Origin: Neckera pumila
Lineage: Eukaryota > Streptophyta > Bryopsida > Hypnales > Neckeraceae
DNA length: 64,000 nt
Assembly (NCBI GenBank): GCA_963969595.1
Contig: OZ018417.1
Coordinates: forward strand, 16,928,501 to 16,992,500
Direction: 5' to 3'
Shown: positions 23,453 to 35,508 of the stretch, one piece after another
Layout: each line of letters opens with the position of its first letter
Numbering within the stretch: the first letter of the stretch is position 1
The notes under the pieces: generated by a model
What the model was told of the DNA's origin: nothing
Database searches by the model: none
What the model saw: the letters and a program-made list of their open reading frames with translations, nothing else
Position numbers and translations under genes: made by a program

Positions 23453-26173
23453 ATGGCGATTCTTCAGTTTGTATCGCTCACAAGCGCTATAGTCCTCTTT
23501 TCGGCGATTTCAGGTTTGAGTCTCAACTTGTCTTTTGCTACATAGCGATGTTTGAATCGGTAAGTATGGTAACTCGAGTATTGCTCGCGTTTGAAACCGA
23601 TACGAGTTTGATTCTTTCTTTTAACTTAGTGCCAATTACAACAGCAATTAACAAAACGTTGCGATTGAAGGTCTTCCTAAGCGTCACAACACGAACTTGT
23701 TGTCTAAAATTGAGTCTTAACTGGTACAATTGACTTGCTTTCATGGTATTGCAGTTGCGGCGACCGATGTTGACAAGAAAGGATACGAAGTGAGAACGGC
23801 GCTTGATGGAAATAAACTTGAGATCGCATTTTACAACGTCTATGAAGATACGCACGTAGGCCCTTCCGTCGTTGCATTGGATTTCACAAAGAGCAGTATA
23901 TTCAGACTCTCTTTGCCGTTATCTCAGAGTACGTAACATTATAAGTTTCTCGAATCAGATTGTTTTCTATGTTATTTTAAATTGTCATTAGGTCCGACTG
24001 TCTACAAAACTTGTAGAGACTCGAATGCTTAGTGCTGGATCAGTACAACTTGCTGGTTTTCAATTCGTCAGCAACTATTCGTGATTACTGGTATTAAGCG
24101 CTCGGTCTCGTTGCATATGTTGTCATCTTTTTGACGTTTTCTAGCTGTGCTTTCTAATTAGCATTCAATGACCTAATTATGGCGCTTTTGGTTGATTTAT
24201 CTCGACTTCAGGCAGTGCTGTGGAGCACATTTCAGGTGGAAAGCCAGGATATCGGGATGGCTCCACAAAGGAAGCTCTATTCAACCACCCAAAGAAGCTC
24301 ACGGTTGACAGCGATGGCACCATTTATGTTGCTGATACGAAGAATGCCGCTGTTCGGATGATCACCAGAGCAGGCAAGCATATCATGCTGGCCTTTTTTT
24401 CTCGGGCCCTTCCTTTAAGTTCGTGGTGCCTACCACGTATAATAGCTTCTGAGTGATCCTAGTTCACTCAAAACCGCTTCCCTATAATGGCACTCAAGAA
24501 CATCCTGCATAGTTGCATAGTTGCCACACTACCATTGACTGCTGCACACTTGTCACACATTCAAAGCATGATATGAAAACACAGGAAGATTATAGAGGTT
24601 TGACTGTTCGTATTTCAGAAAATGTTTTTCGTTCCTTTGATGACCACGAATTTCCAAAGTAAGCTGTCATCGTCGTGTGTGCTTTCAACTTTTCTCCAGG
24701 CCTTGTAACAACAATCGCAGGAGGCTCTAATAAAACTGGTCACAACGATGGAGAGGGCAGCGAGGTGACATTCTCAAATGATTTCGATGTCACATATTTG
24801 CGTAGCACTTGTTCATTGGCAGTTGCCGACCGGGGAAATCGAATGATCCGGGAGATCCAGCTTCCGCAATTCATAGGCCGATGTGGTGGAGCAACACCGA
24901 ATTCTCATGGAAGCACATTCACAAGTAGGTTATGAATGGAAACTCTATTAAGTGTGTTTATTTGTTTGCTTGCTTATTTATTTACATGTTTGTTTGTTTT
25001 TGCATTTTTGTTTATTTATGTTGGGATATCACAAACTGTGAGGCCCATGCATGAGGTTCGGGCGGAAAGCCCTTGGAAGAGTACACGGATTTGATCTTGC
25101 AAGATTTGGACTCATGAACTGAGAGTTATTGAACTTTAAAGCATTTTCCATTCAAGATCCCACCGGTCTTTCTGTGAAGTTTCATGGAACAGGATACTCA
25201 CCAAATGTTGGCCATGCCCATAGGAGCTGCACTTCTCATGTCCTTGCTAGCTGGAATTTTTGGAACCGTGGCAGGAGCAGTACTCACAGTACTCACAATT
25301 AGCGCTCGGCGGTTGGAGCAATTGCAATCTAGACTCTGCTGGGTAAATTCATTATCATCCCTGTACAGTGTATTATTTGAGGTTCACCTTGTCATTGACG
25401 TTCATGAGACATGTGACACAAAACTGGACTTGACGAAGAAATAGCACCACTGCTACCTAGGCCGGATAACACTGTAATTTCGGAGTCCACACGAATTATT
25501 AGCTGAATTCAGATTAATGCTGGTGTTTCTCACCTGTAGGCAGGCAACTACCGAAAGTCCCAACTCATCGACTTGGATGAAGACAGTGAAGTCCTCATCA
25601 ACCCTGCAAGTGAAGGAGACATTGATGACTCCCTCCTCCGCCACAAGAAACGCAGCTGTTGAGGAAGTACTCATCTGGTCTCCTGCTTTAATTATGGAGA
25701 TTGTGATTACTCTTTTCGAGAAGCTCCTTTACATCGTTCTGTACGGCGTTTCACTTCTTCCGAGGCTACTATGCTCCCTGCCCTTCCGCACATCAGGAAA
25801 CTATGAGACGGACTTACTTGGCTTACACGAGCAAGTATACAACAATCAGACGTCGAGCATCTTCAGCATTTCACTACTCCCCGTCGCCTTTGGGAAGGTG
25901 AGATCTCTTCTCGTTCAGCGAAAAGTGAAGGGTTTTCAGCCAGCTTCACCACAAGTGAAGAACAATCTAATCCTTGCAGATCTCATTGACTTTTTGGAAC
26001 CAGCTGCTACAAGTGAAGGCTCTGTGAACGGAGATATCGATTCTTCTACTGCAACCGTGAGTGGCATTTTTGATTCCAGACCAGCAGTTGTTGTCGAGAG
26101 AGTTCCGACCATAGATTCCATGGTGGAGAGATGTTTGGCGGACCTGGCTGCCCCTTCACCTCAAGTCAGCTGA
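23453..26173 (+). CDS. NHL-repeat membrane protein (plant NHL domain-containing family)
   Basis: Proposed exons 23,453-23,513, 23,755-23,928, 24,212-24,373, 24,700-24,928, 25,180-25,342 and 25,544-26,173 give 472 residues. MAILQFVSLTSAIVLFSAIS is a signal peptide. Two NHL-type beta-propeller repeats follow: FNHPKKLTVDSDGTIYVADT in exon 3 and LAVADRGNRMIREI in exon 4, with TRAGLVTTIAGG between them. Exon 5 is a transmembrane helix (GAALLMSLLAGIFGTVAGAV). The long tail has a second hydrophobic stretch (IMEIVITLFEKLLYIVLYGV). This order matches plant NHL proteins of unknown biochemical role. Oddities: intron 3 has a GC donor (CAG/GCAAGC at 24,374), and exon 6 has two acceptors 4 bp apart (25,540 or 25,544) giving different frames. 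The exon 4/5 join is the least certain. Confidence 0.78.
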
Positions 26174-26848
26174 TGAAGGAGTGTCATGCTATTTATTCGG
26201 ATGCTTTGGGGAAATTTCAAAAAACACGCCGCGTTTGTTACATGATCCAGATTCCAGAAACTAAGGTTCGATCCTTTCGAGATAATCACTGCGAGATTTG
26301 CAAGGGCTTTTGTTTTGCTCCTCCATCGTTAAATTAAACAGTACTGTACATACGGAACGGGCTATACGGATCCTTTTCTTGAAGAAGCTCTGCTGAATTG
26401 TCCTGCTTGTACCAAAGCAATCAAACTCAGGATCAAACTCTAGATCTGATGATGGGCTTTACAAATTTTGATTTTGATGCTGAATCACTGCTGCATGTGA
26501 ACAAACAAATATATTTTGGATCGAAGGTCAGGGTCAGTTATAGATATCATTGTTGTTTGGATGTATGTGTATATACCAGTATGCATACTTGAACAGAGCC
26601 TTTTGTGTTTGCATGTTTTTATGTATTAAATGTACATTCGAACAAGCACCTAAGGTAGGCTCTCCCCAAAATTGCATTGCGCCTCGGGATGTTACTTATG
26701 AAATGATCATGTTGTATACATCTCCGAAATCAATATGTACCCATTCTTGCATATTAAATAGTCCGAGAACATTTACCAAAATAACGGTTGTTGAAGGATG
26801 TGTTCTTTGGTGCATTGAAATTTCCTATCACTTGCAAATGAAAAAGTA
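26174..26848. other. 3' flank of the NHL gene; start of the large repeat block
   Basis: Short ORFs at 26,398-26,592 and 26,550-26,870 have no coding signal. From about 26,785 the sequence (GAAGGATGTGTTCTTTGG..) is the left end of the ~2.5-kb repeat described separately. Confidence 0.5.
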
Positions 26849-26934
26849 TACTCCCTCCGTCCCGAATTGATTGTCCATCTTTCCAGAAATAGATGTCTAG
26901 AAATGTTTGTCCACTACTTCAAATTTAGTTATAT

Positions 26935-27160
26935 GAAGATGAAATTCATGAAATAGTCAGTATATCACAATAAGAGTATCAATTAGATGAAGATACAATT
27001 CATGAAATAGTCAGTATATCACAATAAGAGTATCAATTAGATGAAGATACAATTCATGAAATAGTCAGTATATCACAATAAGAGTATCAATTAGATGAAG
27101 ATACAATTCATGAAATAGTCAATGACAATTCCACAAAGACACAATTCATGAAATAGTCAA
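26935..27160. repeat. 54-bp tandem repeat inside the Stowaway-like element, ~4 units
   Basis: GAAGATACAATTCATGAAAT starts units at 26,935, 26,989, 27,043 and 27,097. Units 2 and 3 appear identical, so expansion is recent. The last unit is broken and followed by a shorter repeat of CACAAAGACACAATTCATG. Confidence 0.93.
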
Positions 27161-27179
27161 TTTTAGTTACCCAAGTTGC

Positions 27180-28111
27180 TTATCCCTTAAAGGACCAGCA
27201 TGTGGTTTGGGGCAACATAAAAATTTTGGGCAGGTACGTGTGACTAGAGGCTTCTATATTTAAAGCTGAAATTTTAAAAGAAGATGGGCGCGAGGAGTAT
27301 CTTTCATATGCACTAAATTTCATGATATTTGGAAATAGGAGTCAAAAGTTATAGCCAAATATGTTACTTTTTTTCGTAACTGGGCAATCCGGGCAGATCA
27401 GAAAAAATCACTTTTTTCAAAAATAAAAATTTGAAATTGGTGTTCTAGAATTATATATACGTGGAAAGCTTTGAATCATTCCATTTTGACCAATGAGTCA
27501 AAAGTTATGAGGGTTTTTAGTTTGCGGGCAATTTATAGATTCTCTACTATGAAATAAACTTTGAAGTTGTTTATTTAACTCAATTTTTAATATTTTTTGA
27601 AAAAAAAAATTCATAGGATGTAGATTGTTTATTACAGCATTACAACCATTGGAATTGACGTTTTCCAATTCCATAATTAAATCTTAACAATTCAGTATTT
27701 TGGATCATTCTCTACTTCTTTCTGCTTACTATTTTTTTTGTATATGTTGTACAATATCAAATGATTTGAAAATTTTTAGGCATGTAGCCAACTTGTTTAG
27801 GAAAAAGAATTTAAAGATGCATCACCATTTTGGACATTTTTTCATACAAATGTGACCTTGTGAAGTGCAGCTGCCCTGTTTTTCGCAGGGACAAAAAAAG
27901 GATTTTTGCCAATTCAAATGCTAATATCTTCCAATCCGCATGGTGGAAAATTTTGAAATTTTTTCTACATCTTCTAAAACTAGTTTACTACAAGAACCTA
28001 CGGTTACATGTCTCAAAAAAGTTTTTTTTTCAAAAATTTGGTACTTGTACTAAAAATGGTAGTTCTAGAGTGTTTTCGGTGAAAACATAGTCATGGAACT
28101 TTAGGGGTTAT
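27180..28111 (-). mobile_element. TTAA element copy C (~930 bp), nested in the Stowaway-like element
   Basis: Left edge TTAT-CCCTTAAAGGACCAGCATG, right edge GGAACTTTAGGGG-TTAT. Both copies of the target site read TTAT, as expected if a TTAA-like site was duplicated and shares one substitution. The interior is the reverse complement of copies A, B, D and E over its full length. No ORF of note; the 86-residue ORF at 27,830-28,090 is a repeat by-product. Confidence 0.85.
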
Positions 28112-28517
28112 AATAAGCTGCTCAAGAAAAATCTAACTGTAAACTATCTTCACAAAATCTTTATGGGGTACAAAGACAAGATGGAAAACAGTGCATTGCT
28201 ATGTTCAGTATTCATTTTTGGTAGAAAATCATAAGCTAGCGGGTGATTTTTCGTATGAATTTACAGCATCAAATTTCCCGCTTTAATTAGTTCGTACTTT
28301 AAACTTGATATTGCCGTTTTTGCAAAGCGTTGAGTAAATCAAGAGTTAATCTACATGTCTGCATTCATTACTTTACCAAATTCTCATAATTTGCCTTTAT
28401 CTTGAGAAATTTTTTTCAAGGGACAATCATTTCGAGACAAAGGAAGTAGGAATTTTGCTAATCTAATATTAGAAATTTTCCACAGTAAAAAATTTGGCGG
28501 TTTTGGGTGTTCCTACT

Positions 28518-28751
28518 TTAACTCCTAAATGTCTCAATTCTTTTTTGAATTTTTGCACATTTTTGTTTATATCTTTGCACAAAAACATCATTTATAGGAA
28601 TTTCATGAACTTGGTCATTAAAGAAGGTTGTCTTTTCTAGATTCAAACATTACATTGGATGAACGTAAACTTAGTTGGACAAAACAACTAAATGCCTCAA
28701 AGCCCTCTGTTCATCATCAAAAATATGGATGTTAGAGCGCTTCAGGGTTAA
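28518..28751. mobile_element. Short TTAA-bounded element (234 bp)
   Basis: Left end TTAACTCCTAAATGTCTC, right end GCGCTTCAGGG-TTAA. In unit 2 of the large repeat the same place (33,056-33,059) has a single TTAA between conserved flanks (GGTTTTGGGTGTTTTTAC on the left, AAGATCCATCAAGTTGCAAG on the right). That shows insertion with duplication of TTAA. Confidence 0.85.
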
Positions 28752-28832
28752 AAGATCTATGAAGTTGCAAGGTTTCTTTGAGAAGATGTTTAGTTGCCAT
28801 TAGAATGTAGCTAAATGAATGAATAAAATATT

Positions 28833-29057
28833 TTAACCCTCAAAGGGCCTGAAAGCCCTTTGCGGCTGTATAGTCTATTATGAACTTGGTGGTATTTGAT
28901 CATAACAACATTGATCAAATATTTTTCAGTACAAAGTAAACTCATGATCATGATGGTATGTAAATAACAATGTATCACAGTTCATGTACTAAACCACAAT
29001 TGAAGAGTTATAAATGCAGGTTGTATAGAGGGACCCCAAGGGCTTTTCAAGGATTAA
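28833..29057. mobile_element. Short TTAA-bounded element (225 bp)
   Basis: Starts TTAACCCTCAAAGGGCC and ends GGGCTTTTCAAGGATTAA. The ends are imperfect inverted repeats. Unit 2 has one TTAA at 33,133-33,136 at the equivalent place (AATGAATTAAATATAAATG). The 89-residue ORF at 28,970-29,239 crosses the right boundary and is not a gene. Confidence 0.75.
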
Positions 29058-30498
29058 TATTGTTTTCATTCAACATTAGAGATGTAATGAATGCCATGAC
29101 TAAAAAACTTGTATCAAGGAAAGCTAGGACTACTGCATTAAATAATTTGTGTGGCCTTTTGTATACTATGCATCTTTATATGTTGTTTTTTGTATGCTCA
29201 TCCATCTTCCATGGTTTACATTTACAAATATTATATTAAAAAAATTTAATGAAAAATCTTTTGAGGCAAAATATTTGAATATTTGTTTGTCTAATGTTTA
29301 CATTTAAATAAAGTATGAATAAAATAGATTAAATTTGAAAAAAAAATTCTTTCATTATAATTAGGATTTTTTTGAAGGAGTTTAGTTACGAATGTAGGAT
29401 TTTAGAAGGGTTTCATTATATGACATTTATTAAGTAGCCATTTTTTTGGTGCTTGCTTCAAAATTCAAATTTCTGAATCTACTTCTTTCAACTTTGTTTT
29501 CCAGCACCATGGTCCATGGAGCATTTAGAACTTGTTAATGCCACACATGAGGCAACTGCCTCTTAAGGTCAAGGCATGACAAGAGGATCTATTGCCAAGC
29601 CATAACAATGTCTTGTACTGGTATGTTGACATCCTATAATAACTTGATAGATTCTTGCACGTACTCTTTGCGATAGCATGCGCTACAAACATCAAGTTTT
29701 GCTTCCCGCTAGAGACACTTATTTACATCACCTCTATGATGAAGGCACATGTATGGAAGTGCCTCCACAATAGGAGGTTCAATCCATTTCCTAAAGCCAA
29801 TAATGATAGCCATTCTTTTTAGTCTCTAAAATCTGTAGAAATCTACAAAATAAAGTAAAAACAACCAAAAAACATCATCACATTGAACTATATCTCTCAT
29901 ATTTTCAATAATAAAAAATTAAAACCTTAAGTGAGTCTGGTAGCATGGAGAAAAGTAGAGTCTTAGTTTATTATATTTTTCTTCAAATCACTTTTCTTAT
30001 TTTTAGTTTGAGCACTTAGGGATAAATGGCTTGGAATGAGGTTCTATTCTCTTTAATTCTTCAATCCTATGTGCTATTAATGTATGTAGAATTCATTCTC
30101 TTTGAAGGTCAAAATGTTTTTAATATTGACAATTAAAAAAGTATGACTAGTTTCTTTATGAATAATTTGATGAAGGTAAGTTATATAATATATTCATATC
30201 CAAGCATAAGCAAAAATTCAAAAATTCAAAAAAGATCCAAGCTTTGATTGGAAAGATGCTAAGGCCAAAAAGTGACCAATGGATGATTTTCAAAATTATG
30301 AATGAAGAATGCATGTACTGGTCCAAAAATTAGATCATTTTTGACAAAGTACTTTGGTGATAGGTTTTGTCTTTTTAGGATTAAAGGTCATATCCAAAAT
30401 GTCAGGATGATTTTATCATTAATTCCTAAAGGTCCACTCATTTGAGAAGTGGATGTGACTTGGTCAACCTTTCAAAATAACCATTTTTTGTATATGTT

Positions 30499-31963
30499 TT
30501 AATCCCTAAAGTTCCATGACTATGTTTTTACTGAAAATGCTCAAAAATTCCCATTTTTAATACAAGTACCCATTTTTTGAAAAAAAACTTTTTTTGACAT
30601 ATATAATTGTAGGATATTGTAATATGATGACTTGAGAAATTTTCACCACGTGGATTGCAAGATCCACCACGTGGATAAGCATTCAAATTCATTGAAATCA
30701 TTTTTTTGGCCATGCAAAAATGGATAGCTGCAATTCACAGTTCATTTTTTGATGAAAAGATGTCCAAAATGGTGGTGCTTCTTTGGATTATTTTCTTCCA
30801 AAGAGTTGGCTAAATGCTTGAAAGTTTTCACTACTTTTGAAATTGTACAATATATAGGAAAAAAATAGTAAGTAGATCATAGTAGAGAAATGATTCAAAA
30901 TACTAAATTGTCAAGAATTTAATTATGGAATTGATAAATGCCAATCCCAGGGGTTGCAATGTTGTAATAAACAATCTATATCTTACTATTTCATATTTTC
31001 GAAAAATACTAGCGATTGGCACTTGCTTTGCTACGCATTAAATATATTAATTTCATCAATTTTCATGTGATAGAATGTAGATAAACAAATTATGTATAAT
31101 CTTTAAATGAAAATATTGACATCCTCATGCAATATTCTTTGAAAAAATTTATATAGTGCAATCTAAAGTAATTAAAGAAAATCTTTATATCATAATTTTT
31201 ACAAAATAACCTTTGCAAAGATGAAAATATTGCAATAAGAATAAATTAATCAAGTGAACAATGTAAGTAGAATCTTCACATTTGAATATGTTGAGCAATG
31301 CTAGTGGTTGGTGCTTTTTTATTCTTTAATATTACATTTTAAAAAGACATGGAATTTATCTATAGTTTTGTTGTCTAAAAAGTTTATTTCAAATTTTTTT
31401 AGAAGTATCCATTTGATTTTCAAATATTTTACAAAAAGAATACATAATATATAGTAGAAAGTATCCTATAGCTATTACAAAAGCATTTGATTTCTCTAAT
31501 ATTATTCAAAATTGAATTGTGATATGATAGAGGTCATTTTGATTTTAGTAGTATGATGGAAAATTAAGTAAGATAAAGGACTTCAAAGTTTATTTTAGAG
31601 TAGGGAATCTATAATTGTCTATAAACTAAAATCTTCATAACTTTTGACTCATTGATCAAAATGGAGTGATCCAAAGCTTTCCATGTACGTAAAACTCTAA
31701 AAAACCAATTTTAAATTTTTTGTTTTTGGAAAAAGTGATTTTTTCTAATTTGGCCAAACTGACCAGTTACAAAAAAGTAACATGTTAGGCTATAAATTTT
31801 GACTCCTATTTTCAAATGTCATGAAACTTAGTGCATATAAAAGATATTCCTTGTCCCCACCTTTTATTAAAATTTGGATTAAATAATGGAAATCTCCAAT
31901 CACACGTACCTGCCCAAAATTTCTATGTAGCCAAAGAACGCATGTTGGTCCTTTACGGGTTAA
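30499..31963 (+). mobile_element. TTAA element copy D (1.47 kb with an internal insertion)
   Basis: Flanks are ATATGTT-TTAA-TCCCTAAAG on the left and TTTACGGG-TTAA-GCTAAAAAATG on the right. Unit 2 has ATATGTT-TTAA-AGTAAAAAAT at 34,570-34,590, an empty site with one TTAA. About 31,010-31,556 is foreign to the other copies: the element sequence breaks at TTTTCGAAAAATAC and resumes at GAAAATTAAGTAAGATAAAG. Confidence 0.88.
31010..31556. mobile_element. ~545-bp insertion within TTAA copy D
   Basis: Present only in copy D. It starts near ACTAGCGATTGGCACTTGC, and a related phrase (GCTAGTGGTTGGTGCTTTT) recurs at about 31,298, so two partial units may be present. No terminal inverted repeats or ORF are obvious, and the class is not determined. 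Confidence 0.5.
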
Positions 31964-34900
31964 GCTAAAAAATGAAGCTTGACAAGTTTTGATTCTACCG
32001 CATTCTGAAATTTTGAAAAAATTGAAAAATTGAAAGAATTATTGCAATTGCAAGCTCTGAATGTCAGAATTCAAATGATACAATATAGAGTGTTTTTTTA
32101 ATTCAAAATTTTTATTTTTATATTTTTTAAAAGTGTAAATCACATAATGAAATTTTGTGTTCTATCCTTCATTTATGGTAAAAATACCAGATTATTATTT
32201 CAATATATAGTATAATTGATATAACTTATTTTTATATTTTATTTTCTCCATCAAAAATAATATTGCCTTCATATAGATTGTATTTTTGTGTACATAGAAA
32301 GATTTGATTCATTCCATTTTGATTAGCAATGTAAAAATTATAGAGCTCATCTTGTTTTGCAAAAAATTTATAGAAACTTCTTGAAAAAAATATTATATTG
32401 AATTCATTTTTTAACTCAATTTTATAAGTTTTGAAAAAAAAAAATTTCACAAAGCTATCTATTTAGTATGCTAGCTAGAACAATCTCACCATTGGAATTA
32501 GTGCGTGTCGATTCCATCTTAAAACTAATGATTTACTTTTTTCCTTCTATTTTGTACCTGCTTCTATTTAACAATTTTTGAATCCTTAAAGGATGTTGGT
32601 ACTATTTTTTGGCCAATGAATAACAAAGAATCCTTCTATGTAGGAAAAAAGATCAAGTATTCATCCTCAAAATTCTATGTGAAAAACAAGGTCTTAGTTT
32701 GTATAATATGGAATAGTTTGGTTTCCAATGAATGCTTTTATTTATTTTTAAACCAATGATTCATAAGGTACCAAAAGGGATGATTTTTACAATCATTTTT
32801 AAATGTTACAATATGAAAATCAAGTGTCCATATTTTATTGAATTTTTTTCCAAAACTTCAATTCAATCATATTTGATATAAAATTCCAAATTTTACAATT
32901 TTCATTTTACCAAAAAACAATATGTGAAGGATGCGTTTACTTTGAATCAATAAAATTTCCTATTGCTTGCCAATGAGATCATACAAAAATTTCAATAGTC
33001 TATAATAATAAAATTGTTCATTATAGAAAAAGTAGAGGTTTTGGGTGTTTTTACTTTAAAAGATCCATCAAGTTGCAAGGTTTCTTTGAGAAGTTGTTTG
33101 GTTATCATTAGGATTTGGCAAGAATAAATGAATTAAATATAAATGTTTTTTTCATTTAATATAAGAGAAATAATGAAAGCCGTGACCAAAAAATAGTGTC
33201 AAAGAAAGTTACAAGTATTGCATTAAATAAATTGTATGGCCTTTCATATACTACACAACTTTTTATGTTGTTTTTTGTATGCTCATTCATCTTCTATTGT
33301 TTACTTTTATGAATATTATAATAGAAAATTTAATGAAGACTTTTTTTTTTTTTTTTTTTTTTTGAACAAATGGGAAGGACCCACTACATTAAAAAAAACC
33401 ACAATACAAAATAGCCAAGCTGTGAGGCTGGACAAACGAAGAGATAACAAGCAAAAAAGAACAATGCAATGAAAATTGATGAAGAATTTTTTTGAAGCAA
33501 AATATTTGAATATTTATTTGTCTAATGTTTATATTTAATCCCTAAATGTCCAAAGTCTTCTTTAGAATTTGCAATTTGAAAAAAATTGTCATACAATAAG
33601 TTATTATTTGAAAGAATATTCTGAAATATACAAATAAAAATTGTGGATTTGAATTGTAGATTCCATCCGTATGTTTCGATTCACCAATACTATCACCAAT
33701 ATTTTTCTTTAAATTTCAAACAGAAAATTTCAAAATTCCTTCTAAATTTGATTACAAGGAAAATATTTGAGAATAAAATTTGTTGGAATGGATTTGATCA
33801 CTCTCTTTCATTGTAATTAGGATTCTTCTTGGGTTTTTGGATAGTGATGTAGGATTTTAGATGGATTTTATTATATGATATTTTTTTAGATAGCCATTTT
33901 TCTGGTGCCAATTTTTGGATCCACTTATTTCAACTTTGTTCTCCAATACCATGGGCCATGCACCATGTACAACTTGTTAATGCTACAATAAGGTAGTTGC
34001 CTCTTAAGGTCGAGGCATGACTAGAGGATCTAATGCCAAGGTTAGCTATGAAGGTGTCTCATACCGGTATATCAACGTCATGCAAAAGTCTGACATATTC
34101 TTGCACCTTCAATCCCGTGTGTTGTTAATTCTACTACCTTTAATGCTTCAATTCTGTATATTATTAGTATATGTAGAGTTCATTCTCTTCAAAGGTCAAA
34201 ATGTTTTAATATCAATAAAAAATATAAAAATAATTTCTTTATAAAGAATTTGATGAAGGCAAGTTATATAATATATTCATACACAAACAGAAGCAAAAAT
34301 TTACAAAAATTCAAAAAAATCCAAGTATTGATTGGAAAGATGATAAAGCCAAAAAATGACCAATGGATGACTTTTTAAATTATGAGTGAAAAAAGCACCG
34401 ATTGGTCCAAAAGTTGAATCATTTTGACCAAGTACCTTGAAGATAGGTTTTGTCTTTTCAAAGTTAAAAGCCATATCCAAAACATTGGGATGATTTTATC
34501 TATAACCCCTAAAAGTCCATTCATTCCAAAAGTGGATATAACTTGGTCAACCTTTCAAAATAACCATTTTTGATATATGTTTTAAAGTAAAAAATAAATC
34601 TTGACAAATTTTGGTCCTACAACATTTTAAAATCTTAAAAAAATTGAAAAATTGAAATCACTATTGCAATTGCAAGTTTTGAGTGTCAAAATCCAAATGA
34701 TACAATATAGTGTGTTTTTTATTCAAATTTTATTATTTTATTATTTTCTAAGAGTATAAATTACAAAATTATATTTTTGTTCAAATCTTCATTTATGGTA
34801 AAAGTCCCAAATTATTCTAATATATGTAGTAGTATAATTTATAGAATTTTATTTCTACCTTTTACTACTAAAAATCACAATTATTTGATTTTTCCACCAA

Positions 34901-34998
34901 CAAAGATAATTTTTCTTACAATCATATTTTTGTCTACGTGAAAAGAGTTTATTCATTCTATTTGGATTAGTGGTGTGAAAGTTATAGGGCTTCTTATT

Positions 34999-35288
34999 CA
35001 TTAGAAGAGATTTGAGGCCTCCAAGAGCCCGCGAGTTATCTTGTGTTCTCGCAACGTCCCCACACAGGAAAGCTGTTGGATGATGGGATTGCGCAAGTGC
35101 CACGTCATTTTTGAAAAAAAAAAAAAAAAAAAAAATTAGCCTAAAATGATATTTGGGAGGAAGTTCTTTTTTTTTTGAATTTTTTGAATTTTTTTTTTCT
35201 GACAGCCTGTATCAGCTATTCATAGATTTGGCCAGATTGGAGAACGGGCCTAAAATGGCCCTCCAATGCCCTCAAATTTCTTCTAATG
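34999..35288. mobile_element. MITE with CATTAGAA..TTCTAATG termini (290 bp)
   Basis: Ends CATTAGAAGAGATTTGAGG and CCCTCAAATTTCTTCTAATG are inverted repeats of about 20 bp. Inside are a CCACGT motif and an A-run of about 21. Unit 1 of the large repeat has continuous sequence at the equivalent place (~32,355), so this is an insertion. The same ends occur at 45,303-45,533. Confidence 0.8.
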
Positions 35289-35508
35289 TTGCAAACAATT
35301 ATAGAAACTTCTTGAGAAAAAAACGTATTCAATTCATTTTTTAACTCAATTTTCACAAATTTTCAAAAAAGAAAGTTTCATAAGTTATGTTTAGTATGCT
35401 ATATAGAACAACCTTACTATTAGAAATAATGTGTTTCAATTCTATTTTTGGAAGTATTAATGATTTGTCTTTTCCTTCTATTTTGTACCAGCTTCTATTT
35501 AATAATTT

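Larger units (their letters stand above)
26849..28448. mobile_element. Stowaway-like (Tc1/mariner) MITE, split by a TTAA element
   Basis: Left end TA-CTCCCTCCGTCCCGAATTGA, right end the matching inverted repeat (GACAATCATTTCGAGACAAA then GGAAG-TA). The CTCCCTCCGTCC terminus with a TA target duplication is the hallmark of plant Stowaway/mariner-type elements. Removing the nested TTAA copy C (27,180-28,111) leaves about 670 bp. Unit 2 of the large repeat has the corresponding uninterrupted sequence near 32,985, which supports the boundaries. No transposase. Confidence 0.85.
26785..32930 (+). repeat. Large repeat R, unit 1 (~2.6 kb net of insertions)
   Basis: Collinear with 32,931-36,650. Anchors: GAAATTTCCTATCACTTGC (26,818) with 32,957; GGTTTTGGGTGTT (28,500) with 33,037; CTCTTAAGGTCAAGGCATGA (29,560) with 34,000; GACTTGGTCAACCTTTC (30,457) with 34,541; GACAAGTTTTGATTCTACC (31,980) with 34,594; AGAACAATCTCACCATTGG (32,475) with 35,405; TATGAAAATCAAG (32,812) with 36,457. 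It is interrupted by a Stowaway-like element, two short TTAA elements, TTAA copy D and a ~235-bp segment near 32,575-32,810. No conserved ORF was found. Confidence 0.82.

Noticed and set aside
28970..29239. 89-residue plus-strand ORF
   Set aside because: Crosses the boundary of a TTAA element and is absent from the paired repeat unit.
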